A DNA stretch of 64,000 bases, from assembly GCF_001592875.1 (NCBI RefSeq), contig NZ_LSOF01000009.1, forward strand, positions 115,035 through 179,034, given 5' to 3'. This document shows, piece by piece, positions 12,198-22,208 of this stretch. Positions within the stretch are counted from its first letter, which is position 1, and every line of letters starts with the position of its first letter. The stretch comes from Pseudomonas sp. BMS12 (GTDB taxonomy: Bacteria; Pseudomonadota; Gammaproteobacteria; Pseudomonadales; Pseudomonadaceae). Under the pieces are notes generated by a model. It had not been told where the DNA came from and did not search any database. It saw only the letters and a program-made list of their open reading frames with translations. Both the position numbers and the translations under genes were made by a program.

Positions 12198-13334
12198 ATG
12201 GATAACCTCGTCAAACTCTGGCACAGCACCGGCATCTACAACCTGGAACCCGGCCAGGCGCTGATGATTGCCGTGTGCGCCGGCCTGATCTTCCTCGCCA
12301 TCCGCAAGGGCTTCGAGCCGCTGCTGCTGATCCCCATCGGCTTCGGCGGCATCCTGGCCAACATCCCGGTGGCCGATATGGCCAGCGGCAGTGGCATCCT
12401 CCACCTGTTCTACGAAGTGGGCCTGCCGACCAGCGTGTTCCCGCTGCTGATCTTCATGGGCGTCGGCGCCATGACCGACTTCGGCCCCATGCTGGCCAAC
12501 CCCAAGACCCTGCTGCTCGGCGCCGCCGCGCAGTTCGGCATCTTCGGCACCCTGCTCGGCGCGCTGGCGCTGACCGCCGCAGGCATTCCGGGCATGGAGT
12601 TCACTCTGAAGGAGGCCGCGTCCATCGCCATCATCGGCGGTGCCGATGGCCCGACCTCGATCTTCGTCACCTCGAAGCTGGCCGATCACCTGCTCGGCCC
12701 GATTGCGGTGGCGGCTTACTCCTACATGGCCCTGGTGCCGCTGATCCAGCCACCGATCATGCGTGCGCTGACCACCAAGGAAGAGCGCGCCATCGTTATG
12801 CAGCAGCTGCGCCACGTCAGCCAGGCAGAGAAGATCGTCTTCCCCATCGTGCTGTGCCTGCTGATCGGCATGCTGCTGCCGGACGCCGCGCCGCTGGTGG
12901 GCATGTTCGCCTTCGGCAACCTGCTGCGCGAGGCCGGCGTGGTCGAGCGTCTGGCCGATACCTCGCGCAACGCGCTGATCAACATCGTCACCATATTCCT
13001 CGGCCTCACCGTGGGCTCCAAGCTGTCGGCCGAGGCCTTCCTGCAGATCAAGACCCTGGGCATCCTCATGCTCGGCATGGTCGCCTTCTGTGGCGGCACC
13101 GCCGCCGGGGTGCTGATGGCCAAGGCAATGAACCTGTTCAGCCAGAACAAGATCAACCCGCTGATCGGCTCGGCCGGTGTCTCTGCCGTGCCCATGGCGG
13201 CACGGGTGTCGAACAAGGTGGGACTGGAGGCCAACCCGCAGAACTTCCTGCTGATGCACGCCATGGGGCCCAACGTGGCCGGGGTCATCGGTTCGGCGGT
13301 AGCGGCGGGCGTACTGCTCAACTTCGTCGGCTGA
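12198..13334 (+). CDS. oadB: Oxaloacetate decarboxylase beta subunit (Na+ pump)
   Basis: Integral membrane subunit that decarboxylates carboxybiotin and uses the energy to export Na+. It has 378 residues and nine or more hydrophobic helices. The conserved family stretch [10 protein letters not shown] is visible, with the buried Asp used in Na+ binding, as is [12 protein letters not shown] near the N-terminus. The ATG follows GAGGGCGCGAGC, 10 bases after oadA. The product would couple oxaloacetate (for example from citrate or malate use) to a sodium gradient. Confidence 0.95.
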   Translation: MDNLVKLWHSTGIYNLEPGQALMIAVCAGLIFLAIRKGFEPLLLIPIGFGGILANIPVADMASGSGILHLFYEVGLPTSVFPLLIFMGVGAMTDFGPMLANPKTLLLGAAAQFGIFGTLLGALALTAAGIPGMEFTLKEAASIAIIGGADGPTSIFVTSKLADHLLGPIAVAAYSYMALVPLIQPPIMRALTTKEERAIVMQQLRHVSQAEKIVFPIVLCLLIGMLLPDAAPLVGMFAFGNLLREAGVVERLADTSRNALINIVTIFLGLTVGSKLSAEAFLQIKTLGILMLGMVAFCGGTAAGVLMAKAMNLFSQNKINPLIGSAGVSAVPMAARVSNKVGLEANPQNFLLMHAMGPNVAGVIGSAVAAGVLLNFVG

Positions 13335-13353
13335 CAGTCGCACGGTGAACCAG

Positions 13354-13378
13354 GGCCCCGCTTTCGCGGGGCCTTTTC
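13354..13378 (+). terminator. Rho-independent terminator after oadB
   Basis: Perfect stem GGCCCCGC / GCGGGGCC with TTTC loop, followed by TTTTC. It lies 20 bases after the oadB stop and directly abuts the convergent aminotransferase stop codon. Confidence 0.85.
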
Positions 13379-13379
13379 G

Positions 13380-14528
13380 TTACACCCGACAGAGTCGCTC
13401 GGCGGCCTGGCGCAGGGTGTCCTCGCGCTTGGCGAAGCAGAAGCGCACCAGACGCATGTCGGTCGGCGGCTCGCGGTAGAACACCGACACCGGAATCGCC
13501 GCCACGCCATGCTCGCGGGTCAGCCATTCGGCCATCGCCACATCATCCAGCTCCGGGCGGATCGCCGAATAGTCGGCCAACTGGAAATAGGTGCCAGGGG
13601 TCGGCCTGAAGGCAAAGCGCGAGCCGCCCAGCAGCTCGCAGAACAGATCACGCTTGGCCTGGTAGAAGGACGGCAACTCTTCGACATGCTGCGGGCACTC
13701 GGCCATGAAGTCGGCCAGCGCCCACTGCAGTGGCGTCACCCCACAGAAGTTCACGTACTGGTGGATCTTGCGCAGCTCGGCGGTCAGCACCGGCGGCGCC
13801 ACCACGTAGCCGGTCTTCCAGCCAGTAACGTGGTAGGTCTTACCGAACGAGCTGACCACGAAGGCCCGGGCATACAGCTCCTCGTGTGCCAGCACACTGG
13901 CATGCTGCACCCCGTCGTAAATCAGATGTTCATAGACCTCGTCGCTGATGATGTGGATATCGCGACCGCGGATCAGCGCCGCCAACTGCTCCAGATCGCT
14001 GCGCGACAGCAGCGCCCCGCTGGGATTGTGCGGCGAGTTGAGGAAGATCAGGCGGGTACGCTCGTTGATGGCCTCAGCCAAACGCTGCCAGTCCACACTG
14101 AAGTCCGGCAGGGCCAGCGGCACATGCACGCAGCGGCCACCGGCCAGTTCAACCGAGGGCTCGTAGCTGTCGTAGCAGGGGTCAAGGACGATCGCCTCGT
14201 CGCCGGGACGGATCAGCGCCTGCACGGCGCAGAAGATCGCCTCGGTGGCGCCCGGCGTGATGGTGATCTCGCTGTTCGCGTCACGCTGCACGCCATAGCA
14301 ACGGGCGATCTTGGCCGCCACCTGCTGACGCAGGGTCGGCAGGCCGGTCATCGGCGCATACTGGTTATGCCCCGCCAGCACATGGCGGCTGACAGCCTCG
14401 CGCAATGCCAGCGGCCCATCGAAGTCAGGAAAGCCCTGGGACAGGTTGAGCGCGCCGATTTCCGCGGCGAGCTGGGACATGCGGGTGAAGATGGTGGTGC
14501 CGACATTGGGCAGCTTGCTGGCGAGCAT
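13380..14528 (-). CDS. PLP-dependent aminotransferase, methionine/kynurenine type (YbdL-like)
   Basis: Fold-type I aminotransferase of 382 residues, beginning MLASKLPNVGTTIFTRMSQL. The PLP lysine is K230 in SSFGKTYHVTGW; NSPHNPSG (164-171) and SDEVYEHL hold the Asn and Asp/Tyr cofactor contacts. The N-terminal LNLSQGFPDFDGP is characteristic of the methionine aminotransferase/kynurenine-oxoglutarate group (YbdL, MtnE-like), so a role in methionine salvage or keto-methiobutyrate conversion is likely. The exact substrate is not proven. The ATG at 14528 is preceded by AGGA at 7 bases; the longer frame upstream is unlike the family. It is probably its own unit, since a terminator lies between it and der. 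Confidence 0.88.
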   Translation of the reverse strand: MLASKLPNVGTTIFTRMSQLAAEIGALNLSQGFPDFDGPLALREAVSRHVLAGHNQYAPMTGLPTLRQQVAAKIARCYGVQRDANSEITITPGATEAIFCAVQALIRPGDEAIVLDPCYDSYEPSVELAGGRCVHVPLALPDFSVDWQRLAEAINERTRLIFLNSPHNPSGALLSRSDLEQLAALIRGRDIHIISDEVYEHLIYDGVQHASVLAHEELYARAFVVSSFGKTYHVTGWKTGYVVAPPVLTAELRKIHQYVNFCGVTPLQWALADFMAECPQHVEELPSFYQAKRDLFCELLGGSRFAFRPTPGTYFQLADYSAIRPELDDVAMAEWLTREHGVAAIPVSVFYREPPTDMRLVRFCFAKREDTLRQAAERLCRV

Positions 14529-14593
14529 CGAGACATCCTGCGGACGTGAGGCAAGCGGCGAGGATAGCGGATGACCAGGTCGCAGCCCATATG

Positions 14594-14626
14594 AAAAAGG
14601 CGCGCCGACTGGTGTCGGCACGCCTT
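14594..14626 (-). terminator. Rho-independent terminator after der
   Basis: Read on the minus strand, AAGGCGTGCCGAC pairs with GTCGGCGCGCCTT around a short ACCA loop, followed by TTTTTC. It lies about 20 bases beyond the der stop, ending the leftward bamB-der transcription. Confidence 0.8.
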
Positions 14627-14644
14627 CGGTGAAGCCAGCAAGAA

Positions 14645-16135
14645 TCAGCGCTTCTTGTCCTTGCGCTTCTTGTCGGCCTTCTTGTGGTGGCTCATCAGGC
14701 GGCGCTTGCGGTTGACCTGGCGGTCGGTGAGCTTGTTTTTCTTGCCCTCATAGGGGTTGTCGCCGCTCTTGTACTCGATGCGAATCGGCGTACCCACCAG
14801 CTTGAGCACACGCCGGTAGGTGTTCTCCAGGTAGCGCGTATAGGACTTCGGCACTGCCTCGGTCTGGTTACCGTGGATCACGATCAGCGGCGGGTTGGCA
14901 CCCCCAAGGTGGGCATAGCGCAGCTTGATGCGGCGGCCATTGACGGTCGGCGGCTGGTGCTCCTGCACGCAATCCTCGAGGATCTGGGTCAGGCGGTTGG
15001 TCGGCCAGCGGGTAACCGCAGCCTTGAACGCGGTCTGCACCGACTTGTACAGGTTGCCGACGCCAGTGCCGTGCTTGGCCGAAACGAAGTGGATGTCGGC
15101 CCAGTCGACGAACATCAATCGCCGCTCCAGCTCGGTCTTCACATAATCGCGCTCGCCCGGCTCCATGCCGTCCCACTTGTTCAGGGCGATGACCAGGGCA
15201 CGGCCACTATCCAGCACGAAGCCGAGCAGGTTGAGGTCGTGCTCGACCACGCCTTCGCGGGCGTCCATCACGAAGATCACCACGTTGGCGTCCTGGATGG
15301 CCTGCAGCGTCTTGACCACCGAGAATTTCTCGACCGCCTCGAAGATCTTGCCGCGACGACGCACGCCGGCGGTGTCGATCAGGGTGTACTTCTCTTCATC
15401 CCGCTCGAAGGGGATGTAAATGCTGTCACGGGTGGTGCCAGCCTGGTCGTAAACGATCACCCGCTCTTCGCCGAGCATGCGGTTGACCAGCGTCGATTTG
15501 CCGACATTGGGGCGGCCGATGATGGCGATCTTGATGCCATCCTTCTCGCTCGGGCCGGGAATGCGCTTGGGCTCCTGGCCCTCGGCGACCACTTCAACCA
15601 GCTCGCCATCTTCGCCTTCGACCAGCTCCTCTTCGCCCTCATCCTTGGGGAAGATACCCAGCGCGGCTTCCAGCATCTGGCTGATACCGCGGCCATGGGA
15701 GGCGGCAATCGGCAAGGCATCGCCCAGCCCCAGCGGGCTGAACTCGGCACGGGCGATGTCCGGGTCGACGGTATCGACCTTGTTGGCGATCAGGAAGCGG
15801 CGCTTGTTTCGCTTGCGCAGGTGCTCGGCGATCATCTGGTCGGCGGCAGTCATACCCGCTCTGGAGTCGACCATGAACAGCACGGCGTCGGCCTCTTCGA
15901 TGGCCTGCAGCGACTGCTCGGCCATCTTTGCATCGATGCCTTCCTCGTCGCCGGAGATGCCGCCGGTATCGATGACGATGTAGGTACGCCCCTGCCACTT
16001 GGCTTCGCCGTACTGACGATCACGGGTCAGCCCCGCGTACTCGGCGACGATGGCATCACGGGTCTTGGTCAGACGGTTGAACAGCGTCGACTTGCCCACA
16101 TTGGGACGGCCCACCAGGGCGATAACCGGAACCAT
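14645..16135 (-). CDS. der: Ribosome biogenesis GTPase Der (EngA)
   Basis: Essential tandem GTPase for 50S subunit assembly; 496 residues. Two G domains are visible, with P-loops GRPNVGKS at 9-16 and again at 207-214, and NKVD (118-121) and NKWD (319-322) specificity motifs. An acidic Glu/Asp-rich linker (about 166-195) joins them. A KH-like domain follows, and the tail is extremely basic (Lys/Arg repeats to the end). The ATG at 16135 is preceded by GAGGAGGAG. It is downstream of bamB; a hairpin in the short gap may partly separate their expression. Confidence 0.97.
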   Translation of the reverse strand: MVPVIALVGRPNVGKSTLFNRLTKTRDAIVAEYAGLTRDRQYGEAKWQGRTYIVIDTGGISGDEEGIDAKMAEQSLQAIEEADAVLFMVDSRAGMTAADQMIAEHLRKRNKRRFLIANKVDTVDPDIARAEFSPLGLGDALPIAASHGRGISQMLEAALGIFPKDEGEEELVEGEDGELVEVVAEGQEPKRIPGPSEKDGIKIAIIGRPNVGKSTLVNRMLGEERVIVYDQAGTTRDSIYIPFERDEEKYTLIDTAGVRRRGKIFEAVEKFSVVKTLQAIQDANVVIFVMDAREGVVEHDLNLLGFVLDSGRALVIALNKWDGMEPGERDYVKTELERRLMFVDWADIHFVSAKHGTGVGNLYKSVQTAFKAAVTRWPTNRLTQILEDCVQEHQPPTVNGRRIKLRYAHLGGANPPLIVIHGNQTEAVPKSYTRYLENTYRRVLKLVGTPIRIEYKSGDNPYEGKKNKLTDRQVNRKRRLMSHHKKADKKRKDKKR

Positions 16136-16147
16136 TGGCTCCTCCTC

Positions 16148-16190
16148 AGAAAACACAAAGGCCGCTGCCGTCGAGCGGCAGCGGCCGGAC
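16148..16190 (-). terminator. Strong hairpin between bamB and der (terminator or attenuator)
   Basis: Perfect 11-bp stem GGCCGCTGCCG / CGGCAGCGGCC (16160-16170 with 16176-16186). On the minus strand it is followed by TTTGTGTTTTC, which runs almost into the der ribosome binding site. It could end bamB transcripts partially or shape der expression. Confidence 0.55.
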
Positions 16191-16203
16191 TTTGCAACTC
16201 AGC

Positions 16204-17343
16204 TTAGCGGATGGTCAGAGCGACCAGTTTGCCGCTGTTGCCGTAAGCGTAGATCCAGTCGCCGATCACCAGGGGACGGGCACGCAGGCCGTCGCCATCG
16301 ATCTTCTCGCGACCGACAAAATGGCCATCCACCTGGCTCAGCAGGTGCAGATAACCCTCGAAGTCGCCCACCGCCACATAGCTGGAGAACACTTCCGGGG
16401 CCGACAGTTGGCGACGGGCCAGGGCGTCGTTGTTCCACAGTGCGGAATTGGAGCGCTCGTCGACGCCTTCAACGGCGCCGGCGGACAGGCTCACGTAAAC
16501 GCTGCCGAAACCCTGGGCCAGGCCGCTGTAGCTGGAGGCATCACGGTTCCACAGCGGACGACCGCTGTCCACGTCGATGGCCGCCACCTTGCCCTGGTAG
16601 GTCACCACGTACAGGGTGCCGCCGGAGAGCAGCAGGTTGCCGTCGATATCGACCACACGCTCCAGCTCGGAGCGGCCCTGGGGCACGGCCACACGCTGCT
16701 CCCAGACCGGGAAGCCGCGGCTGGCGTCGAGGGCCAGGACCTTGCCACTGGACAGGCCGGCCATGACCAGGCGATTGGTCATCACCGGGCTGCTGGTGCC
16801 GCGCAGGGTCAGGACTGCCGGGCTGTTCTCGTAGATCCAGCGCTGTTGCCCAGTACTGGCATCGAAGGCGATCAGACGATCATCCTGGGTCTGTACCACG
16901 ACAACATCGCCGTTGGTAGCCGGAGCGGAGAGCACTTCGCTGGTCACACGGGCGCGCCACTTCTCTTCGCCACTGCTGGCGTCGAGGGCAATGACCTCAC
17001 CCTTGAGGGTGCCGACCAGTACCAGGCCGTAGCCGGCACCGACGCCACCGGAAATCGGCAGATCAAGCTCGACTTCCCAGAACTTGTCGCCGGTCAGACG
17101 ATCCAGCGCCACCACTTCACCGTCGGCAGAGGCGGCAAACAGACGCTCACCGTCGGCAGCTGGGGTCAGCAGGTTGTACAGATCGCCCTGGCCGTCACCG
17201 ATGGACCGACTCCACTGGGCATCCAGGCGCACTTCTTCCTGGATGTCGGGCAGCTCGGCCGGTGGCAGTTCCTTCTTGCTGTTGCTGCTGCAACCCACGG
17301 CCATTACGGCCAGGGCCAGCACTGCGGCATTCTTCCAACGCAT
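16204..17343 (-). CDS. bamB: Outer-membrane protein assembly lipoprotein BamB
   Basis: Periplasmic lipoprotein of the BAM complex that helps insert beta-barrel proteins into the outer membrane. It has 379 residues. The N-terminus MRWKNAAVLALAVMAVGCSS is a lipoprotein signal, with the lipidated Cys at residue 18. The rest is an eight-bladed beta-propeller with repeated PQQ-like blades such as GEVVALDRLTGDKFWEVEL and GEVIALDASSGEEKWR. The start is uncertain by one codon (GTG at 17346 or ATG at 17343); AGGGGA lies 8-11 bases before. It sits 4 bases from the yfgM stop, in the conserved hisS-yfgM-bamB-der order. Confidence 0.95.
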   Translation of the reverse strand: MRWKNAAVLALAVMAVGCSSNSKKELPPAELPDIQEEVRLDAQWSRSIGDGQGDLYNLLTPAADGERLFAASADGEVVALDRLTGDKFWEVELDLPISGGVGAGYGLVLVGTLKGEVIALDASSGEEKWRARVTSEVLSAPATNGDVVVVQTQDDRLIAFDASTGQQRWIYENSPAVLTLRGTSSPVMTNRLVMAGLSSGKVLALDASRGFPVWEQRVAVPQGRSELERVVDIDGNLLLSGGTLYVVTYQGKVAAIDVDSGRPLWNRDASSYSGLAQGFGSVYVSLSAGAVEGVDERSNSALWNNDALARRQLSAPEVFSSYVAVGDFEGYLHLLSQVDGHFVGREKIDGDGLRARPLVIGDWIYAYGNSGKLVALTIR

Positions 17344-17347
17344 CACG

Positions 17348-17989
17348 TCAGGCATCCCCTTTAGCCAGGTCATCGAGTTTCATCTGCAGACCACCAACGG
17401 CGGCATCCTCGGCCAGAGACTCCTTGGCCTTCTGGTAGGCCGCATGGGCCTCGTCGCTGCGACCGAGCTGCACCAGCAGATCGCCCTTGAGCTCTTCGCG
17501 GCTGGCCAGCCAGGCGCCATCGACCTTGCCATCGAGCAGCTTGAGGCCGTCTTCGGCCTTGCCCTGAGCGGCCAGCACACGAGCCAGACGCTGACGTGCG
17601 ATCTCGTCGATGGTGGCGTCGGCCGGTTTGTCCAGCAGCGGCTTGAGCTCAGCGACGGCGTCGTCCAGCTTGTTGTTCTCCACGGCCAGCTTGGCGACGA
17701 ACAGGCTGGCGTACTGGGCATAGTGGCTACCGCCAAACTCGCTCTTCAGCTTGCCGGCCAGCTCGGTGACCTTGCCGATATCCGGTTGTCCGGAGGGTGT
17801 CAGGCTGGTTTCCAGCAACTGCTGATACAGCGCCGAGCCGCTCTGAGCCTGATTGGTCTGGTACTGTTGCCAGGCCTGCCAGCCGAACACCAGCACCAAG
17901 GCCAGCGCGCCGCCAGTCAGCAGAGGCTTGCCGTTGCGCTGCCACCACTCCTTGATCTGCGCAATCTGTTCTTCTTCGGTCATGCTCAC
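17348..17989 (-). CDS. YfgM/AncA family TPR membrane protein
   Basis: Inner-membrane protein with a short cytoplasmic N-terminus (MSMTEEEQIAQIKEWWQRNG), one membrane helix at about residues 20-40, and a periplasmic tetratricopeptide-like helical domain. It has 213 residues, normal for YfgM. In E. coli YfgM associates with the Sec translocon/PpiD as a periplasmic chaperone partner. I chose the GTG start at 17989 because GGAG is 8 bases before it; an ATG two codons later is also possible. It is downstream of hisS by 27 bases and just upstream of bamB. Confidence 0.9.
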   Translation of the reverse strand: MSMTEEEQIAQIKEWWQRNGKPLLTGGALALVLVFGWQAWQQYQTNQAQSGSALYQQLLETSLTPSGQPDIGKVTELAGKLKSEFGGSHYAQYASLFVAKLAVENNKLDDAVAELKPLLDKPADATIDEIARQRLARVLAAQGKAEDGLKLLDGKVDGAWLASREELKGDLLVQLGRSDEAHAAYQKAKESLAEDAAVGGLQMKLDDLAKGDA

Positions 17990-18016
17990 CGCGGTGACTC
18001 CTTATTCGCTTTGTTC

Positions 18017-19303
18017 TCAAGCCTGCAGGCAGGCGGCGAGATGCTCGGCTAGAGCATCCCAGGCAATGTTCTGTTGCTGCGCGTCGTCGCGCAGGGGTTT
18101 GCAACCTACCACGCGGGCAGCCAGTTCGTCCTCACCCAGAATCAGGGCAAAGCGTGCGCCGCTCTTGTCAGCCTTCTTGAACTGACTCTTGAAGCTGCCC
18201 CCGCCACTGTTGACCAGCAGGCGCAGCCCCGGCAGCGCATCACGCAGACGCTCGGCCAGGCTCAGGCCGGCCACTTCGGCCGCCTCACCGAAGGCGCACA
18301 GGTACAGGTCGGCGGACTGCTCCAGCTCGGACGGCAGCAGCTCCAGGGTTTCCAGCAGCAGCACCAGGCGCTCGACGCCCATGGCGAAGCCGACACCCGG
18401 AGTGGGCTTGCCGCCCAACTGGCCAACCAGGCCGTCGTAGCGGCCACCCGCGCACACGGTGCCCTGGGCACCCAGCTTGTCGGTCACCCACTCGAACACC
18501 GTGCGGTTGTAGTAATCGAGGCCGCGCACCAGCTTGTGATTGATCTGGTAGGCAATACCCGCCGCATCCAGGCGCGCCTTGACGCCTTCGAAGTGAGACT
18601 TGGACTCTTCGTCCAGGTATTCGGCCAACATCGGAGCATCAACCAGCAACGCCTGAGTCTGGGCATTCTTGCTGTCGAGGATGCGCAGCGGGTTGGTGGT
18701 CAGACGGCGCTGACTGTCCTCGTCGAGCTGCTCGAAACGCTCCTGCAGGTAGGCCACCAGCGCTTCGCGGTAGTTCGCGCGAGCCTCGCTGGAACCCAGA
18801 CTGTTGAGCTGCAGGCTGACCGAGTCTGCCAGACCGAGCTTCTTCCACAGGCGCCAGGTCAGCACGATGAGCTCGGCATCGACGTCCGGCCCGGACAGGT
18901 TGAAGGCTTCCACACCGATCTGGTGGAACTGGCGGTAGCGACCCTTCTGCGGTTTCTCGTAACGGAACATCGGGCCGGCATACCAGAGCTTCTGCACCTG
19001 GCCGCCACCGGAGAGGCCATGTTCGAGCACGGCGCGTACACAGCCCGCAGTACCTTCCGGCCGCAGCGTCAGCGACTCCTCGTTACGGTCGAGGAAGGTG
19101 TACATCTCCTTGTCCACCACGTCGGTGCCTTCACCGATACCACGCGCGAAGAGCTCGGTGAACTCGAGGATGGGCAGGCGGATTTCCTGATAGCCGTAGC
19201 CGCCCAGCAGCTTGGCCAGGGTGCCTTCCAGGTAGCGCCAGGCAGGGGTTTGCGCCGGCAGGATGTCGTTCATGCCACGGATGGCTTGCAGGGACTTGCT
19301 CAC
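18017..19303 (-). CDS. hisS: Histidyl-tRNA synthetase
   Basis: Class II synthetase charging tRNA-His. It has 428 residues beginning [20 protein letters not shown]. Motif 2 is around [20 protein letters not shown]. The histidine-specific stretch [16 protein letters not shown] (HisA motif) and motif 3 [11 protein letters not shown] are visible. The C-terminal anticodon-binding domain ends with a predicted helix. It lies 13 bases after ispG in a tight leftward series (rodZ-ispG-hisS-yfgM). Confidence 0.97.
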   Translation of the reverse strand: MSKSLQAIRGMNDILPAQTPAWRYLEGTLAKLLGGYGYQEIRLPILEFTELFARGIGEGTDVVDKEMYTFLDRNEESLTLRPEGTAGCVRAVLEHGLSGGGQVQKLWYAGPMFRYEKPQKGRYRQFHQIGVEAFNLSGPDVDAELIVLTWRLWKKLGLADSVSLQLNSLGSSEARANYREALVAYLQERFEQLDEDSQRRLTTNPLRILDSKNAQTQALLVDAPMLAEYLDEESKSHFEGVKARLDAAGIAYQINHKLVRGLDYYNRTVFEWVTDKLGAQGTVCAGGRYDGLVGQLGGKPTPGVGFAMGVERLVLLLETLELLPSELEQSADLYLCAFGEAAEVAGLSLAERLRDALPGLRLLVNSGGGSFKSQFKKADKSGARFALILGEDELAARVVGCKPLRDDAQQQNIAWDALAEHLAACLQA

Positions 19304-19316
19304 GAATCTTCCTTTG

Positions 19317-20429
19317 TCAGCCGCGGGCGATAACTGCCGCGTCGGCCTCGACCTTCTCGGCCGCCTTGCGGCGGATCAGCTTTTCCAGCTCATCCACCAG
19401 GTTGTCGTTATTCAGCTTCGAGGCCGGGGCGCCATCGATGTAGACCAGGTTGTTCGGCGTACCGCCGGTGAGGCCGATGTGGGCCTCCTTGGCTTCGCCC
19501 GGCCCGTTGACCACGCAGCCAATCACCGCGACGTCGAGCGGCACCAGCAGGTCTTCCACCCGCGCTTCCAGCTCGTTCATGGTCTTGACCACATCGAAGT
19601 TCTGCCGCGAGCAGCTCGGGCAGGCGATGAAGTTGATGCCGCGCGAGCGCAGACGCAGGGACTTGAGGATATCGAAACCGACCTTGATCTCCTCCACCGG
19701 ATCGGCGGCCAGGGAGATGCGGATGGTGTCGCCGATGCCTTCGGCCAGCAGCATGCCCAGCCCCACAGCCGACTTCACGGTGCCGGAACGCAGGCCACCC
19801 GCCTCGGTGATGCCCAGGTGCAGCGGCTGCTCGATCTGCTTGGCCAGCAGCCGGTATGCCTCCACCGCCATGAACACGTCGGAAGCTTTCACGCTGACCT
19901 TGAAGTCGGGGAAGTTCAGGCGATCCAGATGCTCGACATGACGCAGCGCGGACTCGACCAGCGCCGCGGGAGTCGGCTCGCCGTACTTCTTCTGCAGGTC
20001 CTTTTCCAGGGAGCCGGCGTTGACGCCGATACGGATCGGGATGCCCTTGTCGCGAGCGGCTTCGACCACCGCCTTGACGCGGTCTTCGCGGCCGATGTTG
20101 CCCGGATTGATACGCAGGCAATCGACCCCGAGTTCAGCGACGCGCAGGGCAATCTGGTAATCGAAGTGGATATCGGCCACCAGCGGCAGGTTCACCTGCT
20201 GCTTGATCCGGCCAAAGGCCTCGGCGGCCTCCATGGACGGCACCGAGACGCGCACGATGTCGGCGCCGGCAGCCTCGAGCCGCTGGATCTGGCCAACAGT
20301 GGCCGCGACATCGCAGGTTTCGGTGTTGGTCATGCTTTGCACTGCAATGGGTGCATCGCCGCCGACCGGTACGTTACCGACCCAGATCTTGCGAGACTGG
20401 CGGCGTTTGATAGGGGATTCGCAATGCAT
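19317..20429 (-). CDS. ispG: 4-hydroxy-3-methylbut-2-enyl diphosphate synthase IspG (flavodoxin)
   Basis: Iron-sulfur enzyme of the MEP isoprenoid pathway, converting MEcPP to HMBPP. With the ATG at 20429 it has 370 residues. The [4Fe-4S] ligands fall at C270, C273, C305 and E312 (in CPSCSRQ and GCVVNGPGE), the same numbers as in E. coli. That agreement is why I prefer this start to an in-frame GTG at 20441 that overlaps the rodZ stop. The N-terminal TIM-barrel domain is intact. It sits between rodZ and hisS, a conserved gammaproteobacterial order. Confidence 0.96.
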   Translation of the reverse strand: MHCESPIKRRQSRKIWVGNVPVGGDAPIAVQSMTNTETCDVAATVGQIQRLEAAGADIVRVSVPSMEAAEAFGRIKQQVNLPLVADIHFDYQIALRVAELGVDCLRINPGNIGREDRVKAVVEAARDKGIPIRIGVNAGSLEKDLQKKYGEPTPAALVESALRHVEHLDRLNFPDFKVSVKASDVFMAVEAYRLLAKQIEQPLHLGITEAGGLRSGTVKSAVGLGMLLAEGIGDTIRISLAADPVEEIKVGFDILKSLRLRSRGINFIACPSCSRQNFDVVKTMNELEARVEDLLVPLDVAVIGCVVNGPGEAKEAHIGLTGGTPNNLVYIDGAPASKLNNDNLVDELEKLIRRKAAEKVEADAAVIARG

Positions 20430-20437
20430 GGTCTGGC

Positions 20438-21433
20438 TCACTGCCCCAGGCTGAGGCGGGCGGTTTCACCGTGAATATGAGGGGCAAGATCAACCGGCTT
20501 GCCGTTGACCAGCACCACCGCGCCCCGGGCAAAGCCCAAGCGCAGCTCCAACGGTGCCTTGCCGGCCAGCTCGACGCTGTCGCCACGGCGCTTCAGCGAG
20601 CTGAGCAGGATCTGGCCATCGGCGTCAGTCAGTTGTGTCCAGCAATCGGCCGTGAACTGCAGGTTGACTACAGCTTCGCCGGCGGCCGCGCTGACAGGTG
20701 CAGGAGACGGTATTGCGGCAACAGGCTCAGCAGCCTCCGCCGCAGAGCCCTCGTCCACAGTTTCAGCAGGCGCGGGAGTAACAGCTTCGGAAACAGGCGG
20801 TACGGCAACAACGGTCTCGCCGGCGTCTGCATCTGATACCACCGTGGCAGCAGGCTCGGCAGGCGCCAACTCATCCGGAGCAGGCAGCGAAGACTCCGCA
20901 TTCTGGGCCTCCGCGACAGCCTGATCTTCTGGCTCGGCCAAGGAGTGGATCTCCACCGTACCATCAGCTGCCTCTACCTCGACATGCGCCGGGCCGGCAT
21001 TGCCGGGGACGTCGACACGTCGGGCCTGGTCCTGCCACCAGAAGAAACCGGCAGCGCCAAGCGCCAGCAACGCGACGATGCTGAAGAACTTCAGGATTCC
21101 CTGAGAAACCCGCGCGGGCTCCTCGATACGCGACAGGCTGGCAACGCTGCTTCCGCTGGCATTGGTTCCTGTGTACTGATCGAATTCATCGACCAGACGA
21201 CTGGGGTCCATAGCCATCAGTTTGGCGTAGGCGCGGACATAGCCACGCGCAAAGGTATGCCCAGGCAACTGCTCGAAGTCACCCGCCTCCAGGTGACGCA
21301 AGGCCTGGGCAGTAAGGTTCAGCTGCGCAGCAACATCCCCCAGCGCCATACTGCGGCTTTCGCGTACCTTGCGCAGCGTCTCACCGGGGTTGACCCGATG
21401 CGCTGTCGCTACTTCAGGATGCGAGGTCTTCAT
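20438..21433 (-). CDS. rodZ: Cytoskeletal/cell-shape protein RodZ
   Basis: Bitopic membrane protein that links MreB to the elongasome and maintains rod shape. It has 331 residues. There is an N-terminal Xre-type helix-turn-helix domain (about 17-85), a basic juxtamembrane segment and one membrane helix at about 113-133. A long Ala/Pro/Glu-rich periplasmic linker (about 140-255) follows, then a C-terminal beta-rich DUF4115 domain containing [14 protein letters not shown]. The ATG at 21433 overlaps the pilF stop (TGATG) with GGAG 5 bases upstream, so it is translationally coupled. The pilF-rodZ-ispG order is conserved in Pseudomonas. Confidence 0.94.
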   Translation of the reverse strand: MKTSHPEVATAHRVNPGETLRKVRESRSMALGDVAAQLNLTAQALRHLEAGDFEQLPGHTFARGYVRAYAKLMAMDPSRLVDEFDQYTGTNASGSSVASLSRIEEPARVSQGILKFFSIVALLALGAAGFFWWQDQARRVDVPGNAGPAHVEVEAADGTVEIHSLAEPEDQAVAEAQNAESSLPAPDELAPAEPAATVVSDADAGETVVAVPPVSEAVTPAPAETVDEGSAAEAAEPVAAIPSPAPVSAAAGEAVVNLQFTADCWTQLTDADGQILLSSLKRRGDSVELAGKAPLELRLGFARGAVVLVNGKPVDLAPHIHGETARLSLGQ

Positions 21434-22194
21434 CACTGCTCCGAGAGGTATTGCTGATATTCCGGCGTACCCGGATAGAGGCGTTTCAACTGCAGACCAA
21501 GACTGGCCGCCTGGTCGCGGTCTTCGAAGACCCGAGCCAAGCGAATACCCAGCAGCAGGCTCTCAGGGCTTTGCCGACTCTGCTTGCTGAAGCTCTGATA
21601 GTAGGATTGCGCCGGGACATACTGCCCTTCGGCGTATGAAATCTGCGCCATATTCAACAGCGCGATCGGGCGGCCACTATTCATGCGCAGCGCCCGAGTG
21701 AAGTATTTCTTGGCCTGATCGCGCTGACCAAGCTGTAACGACGCCAGCCCCAGATTCTCGAAGACCCTGGAGCGCTCCGTGTAGAGCGTATCCTTGGATG
21801 CAATGGTGAATTGCTCCACAGCCTGGGCGTACTGCTTCTGCTCGTAGAGAAAGCTGCCGTAGTTATTGTGCAGGCGGGCCTCGCCTTTGCTGAGGGAGAT
21901 GGCCTTGCGAAAATGCTCGTCCGCCAGTGTGGGTTCCATTTCCTGCTGGAATACCAGCGCCAGGATGGCATGCGCCTCGGAGCTGGATGGATCGATCTCC
22001 AGAGCCTTGCGTAGTGGATCCTTGGCTTTTTCGGTAGAGCCTTGCTGCAGCTGTCCAACACCTAGCTGAATGTAGGCATCACGCGCCGCATCGCGCCCCT
22101 TGTCGGTGGTCAGAGGGTCAACCGACCCACCGGTTCTGACACAACCTACCAACAAACAGACAACCGACAGATAAAGCGCAGCGCGCAAAGTCAT
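21433..22194 (-). CDS. pilF: Type IV pilus pilotin PilF (PilW)
   Basis: Outer-membrane lipoprotein that escorts the PilQ secretin to the outer membrane and assembles it for type IV pili. It has 253 residues. The signal MTLRAALYLSVVCLLVGCVR carries a lipobox with the acylated Cys at residue 18. The mature protein is a set of TPR repeats (about 36-250), including LRKALEIDPSSSEAHA. The ATG at 22194 follows GGGAGGGG; an upstream in-frame start would add six residues before the signal. It is downstream of rlmN by 14 bases and overlaps rodZ. Confidence 0.94.
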   Translation of the reverse strand: MTLRAALYLSVVCLLVGCVRTGGSVDPLTTDKGRDAARDAYIQLGVGQLQQGSTEKAKDPLRKALEIDPSSSEAHAILALVFQQEMEPTLADEHFRKAISLSKGEARLHNNYGSFLYEQKQYAQAVEQFTIASKDTLYTERSRVFENLGLASLQLGQRDQAKKYFTRALRMNSGRPIALLNMAQISYAEGQYVPAQSYYQSFSKQSRQSPESLLLGIRLARVFEDRDQAASLGLQLKRLYPGTPEYQQYLSEQ

Positions 22195-22208
22195 GAAACC
22201 CCTCCCCT

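Noticed and set aside
10016..12235. 739-codon open frame antisense to oadA
   Set aside because: Mirror of a high-GC gene; composition is His/Gln/Gly/Arg-rich with no domains, while oadA on the other strand is unmistakable.
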